A stretch of DNA of 64,000 nt, taken from positions 992,001-1,056,000 of the forward strand of contig NZ_JAMGBD010000001.1 of the NCBI RefSeq assembly GCF_023516555.1, written 5' to 3'. The notes beneath the pieces are model-generated. The model did no database searches. It had not been told where the DNA came from and saw only the letters and a program-made list of their open reading frames with translations. The position numbers were made by a program, and so were the translations under genes. Position 1 is the stretch's first letter. Every line of letters starts with the position of its first letter. This DNA is from Sphingomonas alba (GTDB lineage: Bacteria; Pseudomonadota; Alphaproteobacteria; Sphingomonadales; Sphingomonadaceae). Shown here piece after piece: positions 51,271 through 60,237 of this stretch.

Positions 51271-53529
51271 ATGACCGTCGCCGAAGCGCCCGCCATCACC
51301 CCGCAGATCGTTGCCGACCACGGCCTTTCGCCGGAGGAATATGACCGCATCCTGCACGCGATGGGCCGCGAGCCGAACCTCGTCGAGCTTGGCATCTTCT
51401 CCGTCATGTGGTCGGAGCATTGCAGCTACAAGAGCTCGCGCTTCCACCTGAAGAAGCTGCCGACCGAGGCGCCTTGGGTGATCCAGGGTCCGGGCGAGAA
51501 TGCCGGCGTCATCGACATTGGCGATGGCGATGCGGCCATCTTCAAGATGGAGAGCCACAACCACCCGTCCTACATCGAGCCCCACCAGGGCGCGGCGACG
51601 GGCGTCGGCGGCATCTTGCGCGACGTCTTCACGATGGGCGCGCGTCCGGTGGCCAACATGAACGCGCTGCGCTTCGGGCGGCCGGACCATCCCAAGATGC
51701 GGCATTTGATCGCGGGCGTGGTCGCGGGGATCGGCGGCTACGGCAATTGCGTCGGCGTCCCGACGGTGGGCGGAGAGGTCAATTTCGACACCGCCTATGA
51801 CGGCAACATCCTCGTCAACGCCATGACCGTCGGCGTCGCGAAGACCGACAAGATTTTCTATTCGGCCGCGACCGGCGTCGGCAATCCGATCGTCTATGTC
51901 GGCTCCAAGACCGGCCGCGACGGCATCCACGGCGCGACCATGGCGAGCGCCGATTTCGGGGAAGACAGCGACGCCAAGCGCCCGACCGTGCAGGTCGGCG
52001 ACCCCTTCACCGAAAAGCTGCTGATCGAGGCCTGTCTTGAGCTGATGGCGACGGACATCATCGTCGCCATTCAGGACATGGGTGCGGCGGGCCTTACGTC
52101 CTCCTCGGTAGAAATGGCGAGCAAGGGCGGCGCCGGCATCCGCCTCGACATGGACAAGGTGCCGTGCCGCGAGGAGGGCATGACGCCCTATGAGATGATG
52201 CTCTCCGAGAGCCAGGAGCGGATGCTCATGGTCCTCAAGCCCGGCCGCGAGCCCGAGGCGGAAGCCATCTTCAGGAAGTGGGAGCTGGACTTCGCGGTGA
52301 TCGGCGAAGTCACCGACACCGGGCATATGGTGCTCGAGTTCGGCGGCGAGGTCGTCTGCGACATACCGCTGGGCCCACTGGCCGACGAGGCGCCCTGCTA
52401 CGAGCGGCCCTATCTGAGCCGCGACGAGTACAAGGCCTGGGCGCAGGTGAAGCCGCTCGGCGAGGTGCCGGAATCGACCGACATCGCCGGCGACCTGCTG
52501 AAGCTGATGGCGTCCCCCAACCTCGCTTCGCGGCGGTGGATCTGGGAACAGTATGACAATCGCGTCGGCGCCGACACGGTCCAGCCGCCCGGCGGCGACG
52601 CCGCGGTGGTTCGCGTCCACGGCACGAAGAAGGCGCTGGCGATCACGACCGACTGCACACCGCGCTATTGCTATGCCGACCCCTATGAAGGCGGGAAGCA
52701 GGCGATCGCCGAGGCCTATCGCAATCTCTGCGCGGTCGGGGCGAAGCCGCTCGCCGTCACCAACTGCCTCAACTTCGGCAACCCGCAGCGGCCCGAGATC
52801 ATGGCGCAATTTGTGGGTTGCCTCGAAGGCATGGCCGACGCCTGCCGCGCGCTCGACTTCCCGATCATCAGCGGCAATGTCTCGCTCTACAACGAGAGCA
52901 AGGCGACGGGCGGCGGCAGCGCGATCCTGCCGACTCCCGCCATCGGCGGCGTTGGGTTGCTGGACGATTGGGAGAAGTCGGCGACGATTGGGTTCAAGGC
53001 TGCGGGCGAGCACATCGTCTTGATCGGCCATAGCGACAGCCATGCCGACCAGTCGCTTTGGCTCGACGTATGCCACGATCGCCGGGAAGGTCCTTCGCCA
53101 CCGGTTGACCTCGCCGCGGAGCGGCGCGCGGGCGAATGCATCCGAAAGCTGATCCGCAACGGGCTTGTCACCGCGGTCCACGATTGCTCAGACGGCGGAG
53201 CTGCCGTGGCGGTCGCCGAGATGGCGCTGGCGGGGAATATCGGAATGACGATGACGGTCGTTCCGCAGATCCCGAACCCCGGCGCGATCCTCTTCGGTGA
53301 AGACCAGGGTCGCTACGTCGTCACGACCAACGACGCGGACCAGGTCCGTCAGCTCGCCAACGATGCGCAGCTGTTCGCGGTGCCGATCGGAACGACGGGC
53401 GGCGAGGCTTTGACTTTCGACCTCGTCGAGCGTGGTGGTTCGCAGGCCGTAAGCTTGAGCGACCTCCGCGCCGCGAGCGAAGGGTTCTTCCCGAAGCTGA
53501 TGGGCAGCGAGCTGACGCCGGAGTTCTAA
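51271..53529 (+). CDS. purL: Phosphoribosylformylglycinamidine synthase, large subunit
   Basis: 752 residues, small PurL type that works with PurS and PurQ. Converts FGAR to FGAM in purine synthesis. [11 protein letters not shown] (catalytic His), [24 protein letters not shown], and C-terminal [15 protein letters not shown] chose the ATG at 51271; an ATG at 51244 overlaps the terminator T-run. No space for a normal promoter remains between terminator and gene. Confidence 0.96.
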   Translation: MTVAEAPAITPQIVADHGLSPEEYDRILHAMGREPNLVELGIFSVMWSEHCSYKSSRFHLKKLPTEAPWVIQGPGENAGVIDIGDGDAAIFKMESHNHPSYIEPHQGAATGVGGILRDVFTMGARPVANMNALRFGRPDHPKMRHLIAGVVAGIGGYGNCVGVPTVGGEVNFDTAYDGNILVNAMTVGVAKTDKIFYSAATGVGNPIVYVGSKTGRDGIHGATMASADFGEDSDAKRPTVQVGDPFTEKLLIEACLELMATDIIVAIQDMGAAGLTSSSVEMASKGGAGIRLDMDKVPCREEGMTPYEMMLSESQERMLMVLKPGREPEAEAIFRKWELDFAVIGEVTDTGHMVLEFGGEVVCDIPLGPLADEAPCYERPYLSRDEYKAWAQVKPLGEVPESTDIAGDLLKLMASPNLASRRWIWEQYDNRVGADTVQPPGGDAAVVRVHGTKKALAITTDCTPRYCYADPYEGGKQAIAEAYRNLCAVGAKPLAVTNCLNFGNPQRPEIMAQFVGCLEGMADACRALDFPIISGNVSLYNESKATGGGSAILPTPAIGGVGLLDDWEKSATIGFKAAGEHIVLIGHSDSHADQSLWLDVCHDRREGPSPPVDLAAERRAGECIRKLIRNGLVTAVHDCSDGGAAVAVAEMALAGNIGMTMTVVPQIPNPGAILFGEDQGRYVVTTNDADQVRQLANDAQLFAVPIGTTGGEALTFDLVERGGSQAVSLSDLRAASEGFFPKLMGSELTPEF

Positions 53530-53581
53530 TCCTCCCCGAGCTTGCTCGGGGAGGGGGACCATGCAAAGCATGGTGGAGGGG
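53530..53581. repeat. Paired-hairpin repeat, left copy of the DUF559 cassette
   Basis: Hairpin 1 CCTCCCCGAG-cttg-CTCGGGGAGG (53531-53554), GGG, hairpin 2 ACCATGC-aaa-GCATGGT (53558-53574), then GGAGGGG. The outer edge touches the purL stop codon. The inner GGAGGGG lies 11 nt before the DUF559 start codon and could serve as its ribosome binding site. Confidence 0.88.
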
Positions 53582-53592
53582 ACCGCTCGCCG

Positions 53593-54003
53593 ATGCTTTC
53601 CGGACCAGCTCAAACTGTGAAGCACGCGCGTCGGCTGCGGCAAACCATGAGCCCGCCCGAGATCATTCTATGGCAGCGGCTTCGCCAGCGTCCCGGAGGA
53701 TTCAAGTTCCGGCGGCAGCATCCTGCCGGGGGCTATGTCCTCGATTTCTTCTGCTCGGAAGCGCGATTGGCGATCGAGGTCGACGGCATGGCGCATGACA
53801 TGGGCAATGCCCCGCGCGCCGACGAAATGCGCGATAGCTGGCTGCGGATGCGAAATGTCCAGACGCTGAGGATTCCCGCGAGCGATGTGTCGCGCTCGCC
53901 CGACCAAGTCATCGAATGGATCGTCAACAATTGCGTGGAACGGGCCGGGCCCCTCCACCAGCCTCCGGCTGGTCCCCCTCCCCGTTCCGGGGAGGATGTT
54001 TGA
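53593..54003 (+). CDS. DUF559 endonuclease-like protein
   Basis: 136 residues. DUF559 is related to Vsr and other PD-(D/E)xK nucleases. Asp51 in VLDFF, then AIEVDG with Glu62 and Asp64, and His68 form the likely metal site. Function of the family is not established. The last 17 or so residues (GPLHQPPAGPPPRSGEDV) are encoded by the right-hand repeat. The stop codon overlaps the start of the next gene (TGATG). Repeat-bracketed like the GIY-YIG gene near 3.3 kb. Confidence 0.88.
   Translation: MLSGPAQTVKHARRLRQTMSPPEIILWQRLRQRPGGFKFRRQHPAGGYVLDFFCSEARLAIEVDGMAHDMGNAPRADEMRDSWLRMRNVQTLRIPASDVSRSPDQVIEWIVNNCVERAGPLHQPPAGPPPRSGEDV
53950..53997. repeat. Paired-hairpin repeat, right copy of the DUF559 cassette
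   Basis: CCCCTCC, hairpin ACCAGCC-tcc-GGCTGGT (53957-53973), CCC, hairpin CCTCCCCG-ttc-CGGGGAGG (53977-53995). Inverted relative to the left copy, with the same outer edge (ATCCTCCCCG read from outside). Its GGGGAGG is 7 nt before the next ATG (54003), so it supplies that gene's ribosome binding site. Confidence 0.88.
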
Positions 54004-54452
54004 TGCTTAAGCCAATCGCAATTGCGACCGCGATTTCCGGTTCGCTCGACATATTGTTCGCGATGATCCTGACGGTCGCTTTCGGCCGCCAGATCCCGGG
54101 CATGCTTCGCTATGTCGGCTCCGGACCCTTCCCGCAGGCGATGGACATGGGCACCACCGGCGCCATCCTCGGCCTCGTCGTCCACTTCGCGCTGATGGCG
54201 ATCATGGCTGCAGTGCTGATGGCCTACCTCCGCCACAATCCCGCCCAGCTCGCCAACCCAATCATGGTCGGGATCGTCTACGGCCTCATTACCTATGTGG
54301 TCATGAACCTGATTGTCGTGCCGGTGCGCTTCGGGACGCCGCTGCCACCCAAGACACTGTCCATCGCGACGCAGCTGTTCGCGCATATCTGCCTGGTCGG
54401 TATTCCGATGGCGCTGGTCGCGAAGAGATTCCTGCGGCCGCAACTGGGATGA
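54003..54452 (+). CDS. Four-helix membrane protein
   Basis: 149 residues, four predicted membrane helices (near 5-25, 50-72, 82-103, 118-138). No known family recognised with confidence; it resembles uncharacterised inner-membrane proteins of sphingomonads. Start overlaps the DUF559 stop, and its end overlaps the DUF3052 gene (ATGA). Confidence 0.75.
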   Translation: MLKPIAIATAISGSLDILFAMILTVAFGRQIPGMLRYVGSGPFPQAMDMGTTGAILGLVVHFALMAIMAAVLMAYLRHNPAQLANPIMVGIVYGLITYVVMNLIVVPVRFGTPLPPKTLSIATQLFAHICLVGIPMALVAKRFLRPQLG

Positions 54453-54850
54453 CAGCCGGGTATTCAGGGACGCCATTAGCGAAGAAGCTGGGGTTCAAGC
54501 CCGGCCAGCGGACCTGGTTCGATGCCATGCCGGACAGCGTCCGGACCGAGATCGGCGATACCGGCGCTGACATGCTCGAAAGCCCGGAGCCGCCGGTCGA
54601 GGCCGCGCATATGTTTGCGACCCATACCGCGACCCTCGACTGCAAGCTGCGGATGCTGCTGCCTCTCATCGCCCGCGACGGCATGATCTGGGTCAGCTGG
54701 CCGAAAAAGGCCGCCAAGGTCGAGACCGATATCACCGAAGACGTCATCCGGGCGGTCGCGCTGCCGCTCGGCCTGGTCGATGTGAAAGTCTGCGCAGTCG
54801 ATGAGACCTGGTCCGGCCTCAAGCTGGTCATCAGAAAGGAGCTTCGATAG
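54449..54850 (+). CDS. DUF3052 family protein
   Basis: 133 residues. YSGTPLAKKLGFKPG at the N-terminus and LLPLIARDGMIWVSWPKKAAKVETDITEDVIRAVALPLGLVDVKVCAVDETWSGLKLV are the family pattern. Function unknown. Translationally coupled to the membrane protein gene. Confidence 0.85.
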   Translation: MTAGYSGTPLAKKLGFKPGQRTWFDAMPDSVRTEIGDTGADMLESPEPPVEAAHMFATHTATLDCKLRMLLPLIARDGMIWVSWPKKAAKVETDITEDVIRAVALPLGLVDVKVCAVDETWSGLKLVIRKELR

Positions 54851-54854
54851 TTAT

Positions 54855-54869
54855 TGCGAACGTTTCGCA
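54855..54869 (+). promoter_or_regulatory. Fur-box-like palindrome upstream of bfd
   Basis: TGCGAACGTTTCGCA: six-base perfect arms around CGT, 20 bp before the bfd start codon. It resembles alphaproteobacterial Fur sites (TGCGAAT-like arms with TTCGCA). bfd is iron-regulated in many bacteria. Confidence 0.6.
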
Positions 54870-54889
54870 TTATCGTTATACTGCGCTCC

Positions 54890-55090
54890 ATGATCGTCTG
54901 TATCTGCAACCGCATCACAGAGAGCGAGGTCCGCTTGGCCGCGCGCGGTGGCTGCAAGACTCCGGAAGCCGCCTACGCCTGCCAGGGTTGCGAAGTGCAG
55001 TGCGGCTGCTGCCTCGACTATGCGCAGGAAGTCATCGACGAAGAGCTGGGCAAGCACCCGCCGCTGAGGCTGGTCCCGAAGGCAGCCTGA
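54890..55090 (+). CDS. bfd: Bacterioferritin-associated ferredoxin
   Basis: 66 residues, [2Fe-2S] protein that reduces ferric iron in Bfr so it can be released. Cluster ligands: CIC near residue 4 and CQGCEVQCGCC near residue 35 (family CxC and CxxC). Directly behind a Fur-like site and 114 bp before bfr. Confidence 0.93.
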   Translation: MIVCICNRITESEVRLAARGGCKTPEAAYACQGCEVQCGCCLDYAQEVIDEELGKHPPLRLVPKAA

Positions 55091-55099
55091 CCGCCTACC

Positions 55100-55114
55100 T
55101 GCGACTGACTCTCA
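55100..55114 (+). promoter_or_regulatory. Second, weaker Fur-box-like site upstream of bfr
   Basis: TGCGACTGACTCTCA: TGCGA and TCTCA arms five bases apart, close to the Fur pattern but with an imperfect right arm. It lies about 90 bp upstream of bfr. Confidence 0.35.
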
Positions 55115-55204
55115 ATCGCATATTTTTCGCAGTTTTCCGCCAATAATTCGCTTTGATTTGCCGTGGATAAGGCGTAGTGCCGCCTCGCCAAGAGGGAGGC
55201 GTGC

Positions 55205-55684
55205 ATGAAGGGCGACCCCAAGGTCCTCGAGCTGCTCAACGAAGCGCTGAAGAACGAGTTGACCGCGACCAACCAATATTGGCTTCACTACCGGCTGCTC
55301 GACAATTGGGGGGTCCACAAGCTGGCACAATTCGAGCGCGGCGAATCGATCGACGAGATGAAGCATGCCGACAAGCTTGCGGAGCGAATCCTGTTCCTCG
55401 ACGGCCTGCCCAACTTCCAGCTGCTTGGCCGGCTGCACATCGGCGAGAATGTCGAGGAAATCCTCAAGGCCGACCTGGAACTGGAGCTGGAAGCGCTCGG
55501 ACAACTCAAAGGCGCCATCGCCCATTGCGAGAAGGTTCACGACTATGTCAGCCGCGACCTCTTCTCCGAAATCCTCGAAAATGAGGAAGAGCATGTCGAC
55601 ACGCTCGAGCAGCAATTCGAGATGATCGCGCGAATGGGGCTGCAGAACTACATTCAGTTGCAGAGCGAGGCCGCAAAGGACTAG
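55205..55684 (+). CDS. bfr: Bacterioferritin
   Basis: 159 residues, 24-mer iron store. Ferroxidase ligands Glu18, Glu51, His54, Glu94, Glu127 and His130 and Tyr25 are in the standard places, and Met52 (DEMKH) is the haem ligand between subunits. Strong pairing with bfd. Start codon has AGGAG-like GAGGGAGG upstream. Confidence 0.96.
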   Translation: MKGDPKVLELLNEALKNELTATNQYWLHYRLLDNWGVHKLAQFERGESIDEMKHADKLAERILFLDGLPNFQLLGRLHIGENVEEILKADLELELEALGQLKGAIAHCEKVHDYVSRDLFSEILENEEEHVDTLEQQFEMIARMGLQNYIQLQSEAAKD

Positions 55685-55709
55685 CCTGCCCAGGGGTTAG
55701 GGGGCAGGC

Positions 55710-56981
55710 ATGGCGACACTCGCATCAGACGTCGCGTCCAGGCGCATCGTCACGCTCGACATGATCCGCGGCATCGCGGTCATGGGCATCTTTTCGGTCA
55801 ACGTCATCGCCTTCGCGATGATCGAAAGCGCCTATTTTAACCCCGCTGCCTATGGCGGCCACGCCGGACCCAATTTGGCACTTTGGGCGACCAACATGAT
55901 CCTCATCGACGGCAAGATGCGGACGCTCTTCTCGATGCTCTTCGGTGCCTCGATGCTGCTCGTCATCGAGCGCGCGGAGGCTTCGGGCCGGTCAGGCTGG
56001 TGGACTCACTTCCGGCGGATGATCGTGCTCTTGGGCTTCGGCCTCGCCCATTATTATCTCATCTGGTTCGGCGACATCCTGACGCTCTACGCGGTGGCCG
56101 GACTGTGCTCTTACATGTTCCGCCGGATGAGCCCGCGCGCGCTCGTCGTCTCGGGCATCATCTGGCTCGTCCTGCACGAGCTTCTGTTCACCGGCTTCCT
56201 CTACAGCCAGTATCTTGCGGACATCGCGGCGCACGCGCCGGGCGCGACCCAGTCGGCCATCAAGGAATGGAATGATGCGCTCGGCAGCTTTTATCCCTCA
56301 GCGGCCGAGATCGCCAAGGACAAGGCCCGGATGCTGGGCTCATGGATCAGCTACGCCAGCGGCAATCTGCGGCACTGGGACAATGTCATTCAAGGCGTGC
56401 TTGTTTTCATCCCCGACACGATCGGGCTGATGCTGATCGGAATGGCTGGGTACAAGTCGGGCTTCCTCACCGGCGCCTGGTCCGACGCCAGCTATCGCCG
56501 CTTTGCCTCGTGGACGATCCCGCTCGGCATCGCCGCCGGCATCGGCGTGGTCGCCATCGACCTCAGCACGAATTTCTACACCATTGCCATGATGGGGTCG
56601 TTCGTCGTGCTGGAAACGCCGTTCATTACCTTGATGGCGCTAGGCTATGCAGCGCTCATCATTCTGCTCACCCGGAGAGGCGGTTGGTTGGCGGAGCGCA
56701 TTGCCGCCGCCGGCCGCTGCGCCTTCACCAACTATCTGGGCACTTCGATCATCGCCAGTTTGGTCTTCTTCGGCTGGGGCCTCGGGCTCTATGGCAGCCT
56801 GTCGCGCTGGCAGGCCTGGCTGGTGGCGCCCATGATCTGGACCGTGATGCTGCTATGGTCGAAGCCGTGGCTCGAGCGCTTCCATTACGGACCGTTCGAG
56901 TGGGCGTGGCGCAGCCTCGCGCGGGGAAAATTACAGCCGATGTGGAAGCACGGAGCCGCTACGGTGGCGGCCGCCGCCTAG
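55710..56981 (+). CDS. DUF418 family membrane protein
   Basis: 423 residues, about ten membrane helices. N-terminal RIVTLDMIRGIAVMGIFSVNV is the DUF418/YeiB opening; the C-terminal DUF418 domain starts near residue 240. Function unknown; some members are linked to transport or acyl transfer. Convergent with the Hpt gene, 1 bp apart. Confidence 0.88.
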   Translation: MATLASDVASRRIVTLDMIRGIAVMGIFSVNVIAFAMIESAYFNPAAYGGHAGPNLALWATNMILIDGKMRTLFSMLFGASMLLVIERAEASGRSGWWTHFRRMIVLLGFGLAHYYLIWFGDILTLYAVAGLCSYMFRRMSPRALVVSGIIWLVLHELLFTGFLYSQYLADIAAHAPGATQSAIKEWNDALGSFYPSAAEIAKDKARMLGSWISYASGNLRHWDNVIQGVLVFIPDTIGLMLIGMAGYKSGFLTGAWSDASYRRFASWTIPLGIAAGIGVVAIDLSTNFYTIAMMGSFVVLETPFITLMALGYAALIILLTRRGGWLAERIAAAGRCAFTNYLGTSIIASLVFFGWGLGLYGSLSRWQAWLVAPMIWTVMLLWSKPWLERFHYGPFEWAWRSLARGKLQPMWKHGAATVAAAA

Positions 56982-56982
56982 G

Positions 56983-57420
56983 TCAGATCCGGCCGAAGCC
57001 CTGGTTGCTGACCTTGCGGCCGAAGCCGCCGACACCCGGCGCATTGCGCGTCACCAAAGGGTTGGTCGCCTTTTCGAACAGCTCGACCGTCTGCTCGAAG
57101 AGCTTGCGGAGCTGCACGACCTCGGGAACCAGCTCATCCGGAAAGCGGTGGGTCTCGACGCACATGCGTGCGGTCTGCTCGATGAGCTCGGCGATGTTCG
57201 CGAGCGGCTCGGCGCCGAACTGGCGCGACTCGCCCTTCAGCGTGTGGGCCGGAATGATGAGGGCAACGGTATTATGCTCGCGCATCGCGTCCTCGATCTG
57301 CGCGACCGATTTGACGCCATCCTCGCGGAAATAGCTCAGGATGCGGATAAAGCCCGGGCCGAGCTCGGCCCTGCTCTTCTCGAAATGCACCCAGTCGACG
57401 ATGTCCGGGCTGTCGGTCAA
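56983..57420 (-). CDS. Histidine phosphotransfer (Hpt) domain protein
   Basis: 145 residues. The four-helix Hpt signature IIPAHTLKGESRQFGAEPLANIAELIE has the phospho-His. TTG start at 57420 chosen for GAGGAG 8 nt upstream; an earlier TTG is too close to it. No histidine kinase or receiver gene is adjacent, so its partners are unknown. Confidence 0.82.
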   Translation of the reverse strand: MTDSPDIVDWVHFEKSRAELGPGFIRILSYFREDGVKSVAQIEDAMREHNTVALIIPAHTLKGESRQFGAEPLANIAELIEQTARMCVETHRFPDELVPEVVQLRKLFEQTVELFEKATNPLVTRNAPGVGGFGRKVSNQGFGRI

Positions 57421-57505
57421 AACCAATGCTCCTCATGCCCATTCGGGCGTGGTCCCACGCTGCTGGTCTAGCCGCAAAAGGGTAAAGAGCCGGTTATTAT
57501 TGGGG

Positions 57506-58861
57506 CTAATCCTTGTTAGCGTCGTAGGGATTCTTCGGCGCGCGCATCGTCATCCGGAGCGGCACGGCACCAAGCTTCAGGTCGCGCCGCATCGAGTTGA
57601 GCAAATAACGCCGGTAGCTTTCCGGCAGCTGGTCGACCCTAGTCCCGAATACGACGAACGTCGGCGGCCGGGTCTTTACCTGGGTGATGTAGCGCAGCTT
57701 GATGCGACGGCCGCCCGGCGCCGGCGGCGGGTTGTTATCCACCGCCTTCTCGAACCAGCGGTTGAGCTCGCCCGTCGTGACGCGCCGCGACCAACTGTCG
57801 CGGATTTCAAAGGCGGCGCCGAGCAGTTGGTCGATGCCCTTTCCGGTCTTGGCCGAGACTGTGAGCAGCGGCACGTCCTTCAGCTGCGACAGCCCCTCCT
57901 GCAACGCTGCCTTGACGCCGTTGAAGAGCGACGAGGCATGGTCGGCAACGTCCCATTTGTTGAGCGCGATGACTAGGCCGCGGCCCTCCTCGATCACCTG
58001 GTCGGCGATGCGCAAATCCTGCGCCTCGAGCCCGCGCGTGGCGTCCAGCAAGAGCACGACCACCTCGGCCATGTCGATGGCGCGGCGGGTATCCATGGCC
58101 GACAGCTTTTCCAGCTTGTCCTCGACTTTGGCGCGCTTCCTGAGGCCCGCCGTGTCGACGAGATGGACGCCGCGGCCTTTCCATTCCCAGTCCAGCTTGA
58201 TCGAGTCCCGGGTGATTCCGGCCTCGGGGCCAGTGATCATCCGTTCCTCGCCGAGCATGGTGTTGACGAGGGTGGACTTGCCGGCGTTGGGACGGCCGAC
58301 GATCGCGATATGCAGGGGACGGCTGGGGTCTTCCTCGTCCTCCTCGACGGTCTCTTCCTCCTCGCGCTCGACATAGGGTCGGAGGGATTCGAACAAATCG
58401 GCAAGGCCTTCGCCATGTTCGGCGGACAAGGCGATTGGCTCGCCAAGGCCAAGGGCGAAGGCCTCAAGGCGCCCGGCTTCGCCGCCTCGGCCTTCGGCCT
58501 TGTTGGCGGCGACGATCACGGGCGTGTCCTCGCCACGAAGCCAGCGGCCGATTTCCTCGTCGAGCGGGGTGATGCCAGCCCGAGCATCGACCAGGAACAA
58601 GGCGGCGTCGGCGTCGCGGACCGCCGCTTCGGTCTGGGCGCGCATGCGGCCGGGAAGCGTGTGGGGGTCCTCGTCCTCGAACCCCGCCGTGTCCATGATC
58701 GTGAAGGTCAGGTCGAACAGGCGCGCCTCTCCCTCGCGCCGGTCACGGGTGACGCCGGGCCTGTCATCGACAAGCGCCAGGCGCTTGCCGACCAGCCTGT
58801 TGAACAGGGTCGACTTGCCGACATTGGGACGGCCGATGATGGCGACGACGGGAAGGGGCAT
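57506..58861 (-). CDS. der: Ribosome assembly GTPase Der
   Basis: 451 residues, two GTPase domains in tandem (GRPNVGKSTLFNRL near residue 8, GRPNAGKSTLVNTML near residue 190) and a C-terminal KH-like domain. Needed for 50S assembly. Neighbours bamB and a YfgM-like gene are the classic order. Confidence 0.97.
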   Translation of the reverse strand: MPLPVVAIIGRPNVGKSTLFNRLVGKRLALVDDRPGVTRDRREGEARLFDLTFTIMDTAGFEDEDPHTLPGRMRAQTEAAVRDADAALFLVDARAGITPLDEEIGRWLRGEDTPVIVAANKAEGRGGEAGRLEAFALGLGEPIALSAEHGEGLADLFESLRPYVEREEEETVEEDEEDPSRPLHIAIVGRPNAGKSTLVNTMLGEERMITGPEAGITRDSIKLDWEWKGRGVHLVDTAGLRKRAKVEDKLEKLSAMDTRRAIDMAEVVVLLLDATRGLEAQDLRIADQVIEEGRGLVIALNKWDVADHASSLFNGVKAALQEGLSQLKDVPLLTVSAKTGKGIDQLLGAAFEIRDSWSRRVTTGELNRWFEKAVDNNPPPAPGGRRIKLRYITQVKTRPPTFVVFGTRVDQLPESYRRYLLNSMRRDLKLGAVPLRMTMRAPKNPYDANKD

Positions 58862-58900
58862 GGCGCGACGCCCTGCCCGCCCCCTGCCTCCGGGTCAACC

Positions 58901-60226
58901 TTAGCGGAAGGCGGTCAACCGGCCGCGATCGTCGAGCACGAACAGGGTCGACCCCGCGACGACCGGCTGCAGGCTGATGCCCGCGCCGACCTGGCTCTGC
59001 GTCAGGAACGCGCCATTTTCCGGGTTGATGTTGATCAGCGCGCCGCGCGAGCTGACCAGAACAAGCCGGCCGCCGGCCAGCACCGGGCCGTAATAGAAGA
59101 TCGGGTTCTTCTTGCCCTTTTCATTTTCCCAGCGCGGCAGCTGATTGATCCAGCGGACCTTGCCGTTGGTCCGGTTGAGCGCAATCGCCTTGGCCTCATC
59201 GGTCACAACGAACACCCAGTCGCCCGCCACCCAGGGGGTCGCGTTGCCGGCAATGTTGAGTTCCCACATGCGCTGGCCGCTTGTGAGCTCGAGGGCGACC
59301 ATGCGGCCACCCTTGCCGATCGAGAAGACCTGGCCGCCGTCGACGACCGGATCGGCGTCGATGTCGGACAAAGCGGCAACGCTGGTCGAGATGCTGGTGC
59401 GCGACAAAGTGTCGCTCCAGACCTGGCGTCCGTTCTCGTAACGGTAGGCGTTGAGCTCGCCCGACGAGAAACCCGCGACGACGGTGCCGGAAACGACCGA
59501 GGGCGAGGCCGCACCGAAGATGCCGGCGATTTCAAGGGCCGCGGCGCTGGACCAGTTGGTCGTGCCGTCGCTTTCCTTCAGCGCATAGAGCTGGTTGTCC
59601 TGGCTCATGACATAAACGGAATCGCTGGTGGCAGTCGGCGCGCCGCGCAGCGGGCCGCCCGGCTTCACCGTCCAGACAACACCGCCGTTCGTGGCATCGA
59701 GCGCAGCGACGAAACCGTTGCCGTTGGTCGCATAGACCCGGCCGTTGTCGTAGGCGACGCCGCCGCCGTAATTGCTTTCGCGGCTGATGTCCTTGCCGAA
59801 GCTGCTGCTCCAGACCTGGCCGCCGTTGCGCACGTCGAAGGCCCGGACAGTGCCGATGGCATCGATCGTGTAGACGCGGCCGCCGCCGACGACCGGCGAG
59901 CTAACGAGGCGCGACTTGTTGCTGCTGCCTTCGCCGATGGAAACGGTCCAGGCCGTCCCGAGGCTGTTGCCGAGGGCGAGGTGCCCCATCGACTTCTGGG
60001 CATTGCCGCCCGGCTGCGTCCAGTCCTCGTTCGCCACCGCCTCGGGCAAGGTGAACGGCATGGCCGCCGTTTCATCGTCGATTTCGACGTCGCTTTCGCT
60101 GGCCAGCACCGAGATGCGCTCGCCGACGACCGGTGTCTTCGGCTTGTCCTTCTTGAACGGGTTGCAACCGCCGAGCAGGGCGGCCGCCGCGAAAACCATG
60201 CCAATCTTGTAAACGCTACGCTTCAT
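58901..60226 (-). CDS. bamB: Outer-membrane assembly lipoprotein BamB
   Basis: 441 residues, PQQ-like beta-propeller. Signal peptide with lipobox LLGGC (Cys21). Repeated blades with GRVY, WTVKPGG and similar strings. Part of the BAM complex. Coupled to the YfgM-like gene 11 bp upstream. Confidence 0.94.
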   Translation of the reverse strand: MKRSVYKIGMVFAAAALLGGCNPFKKDKPKTPVVGERISVLASESDVEIDDETAAMPFTLPEAVANEDWTQPGGNAQKSMGHLALGNSLGTAWTVSIGEGSSNKSRLVSSPVVGGGRVYTIDAIGTVRAFDVRNGGQVWSSSFGKDISRESNYGGGVAYDNGRVYATNGNGFVAALDATNGGVVWTVKPGGPLRGAPTATSDSVYVMSQDNQLYALKESDGTTNWSSAAALEIAGIFGAASPSVVSGTVVAGFSSGELNAYRYENGRQVWSDTLSRTSISTSVAALSDIDADPVVDGGQVFSIGKGGRMVALELTSGQRMWELNIAGNATPWVAGDWVFVVTDEAKAIALNRTNGKVRWINQLPRWENEKGKKNPIFYYGPVLAGGRLVLVSSRGALININPENGAFLTQSQVGAGISLQPVVAGSTLFVLDDRGRLTAFR

Positions 60227-60237
60227 TGATTTCAGTC

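Noticed and set aside
58163-60229. Very long open frame (688 codons) opposite der and bamB, and similar long frames opposite sucA, purL, ftsZ and mraY
   Set aside because: These are shadows produced by GC-rich codon use. Their products are low-complexity, rich in Arg, Ala and Gly, with no domain, and the opposite strand holds clear conserved genes.
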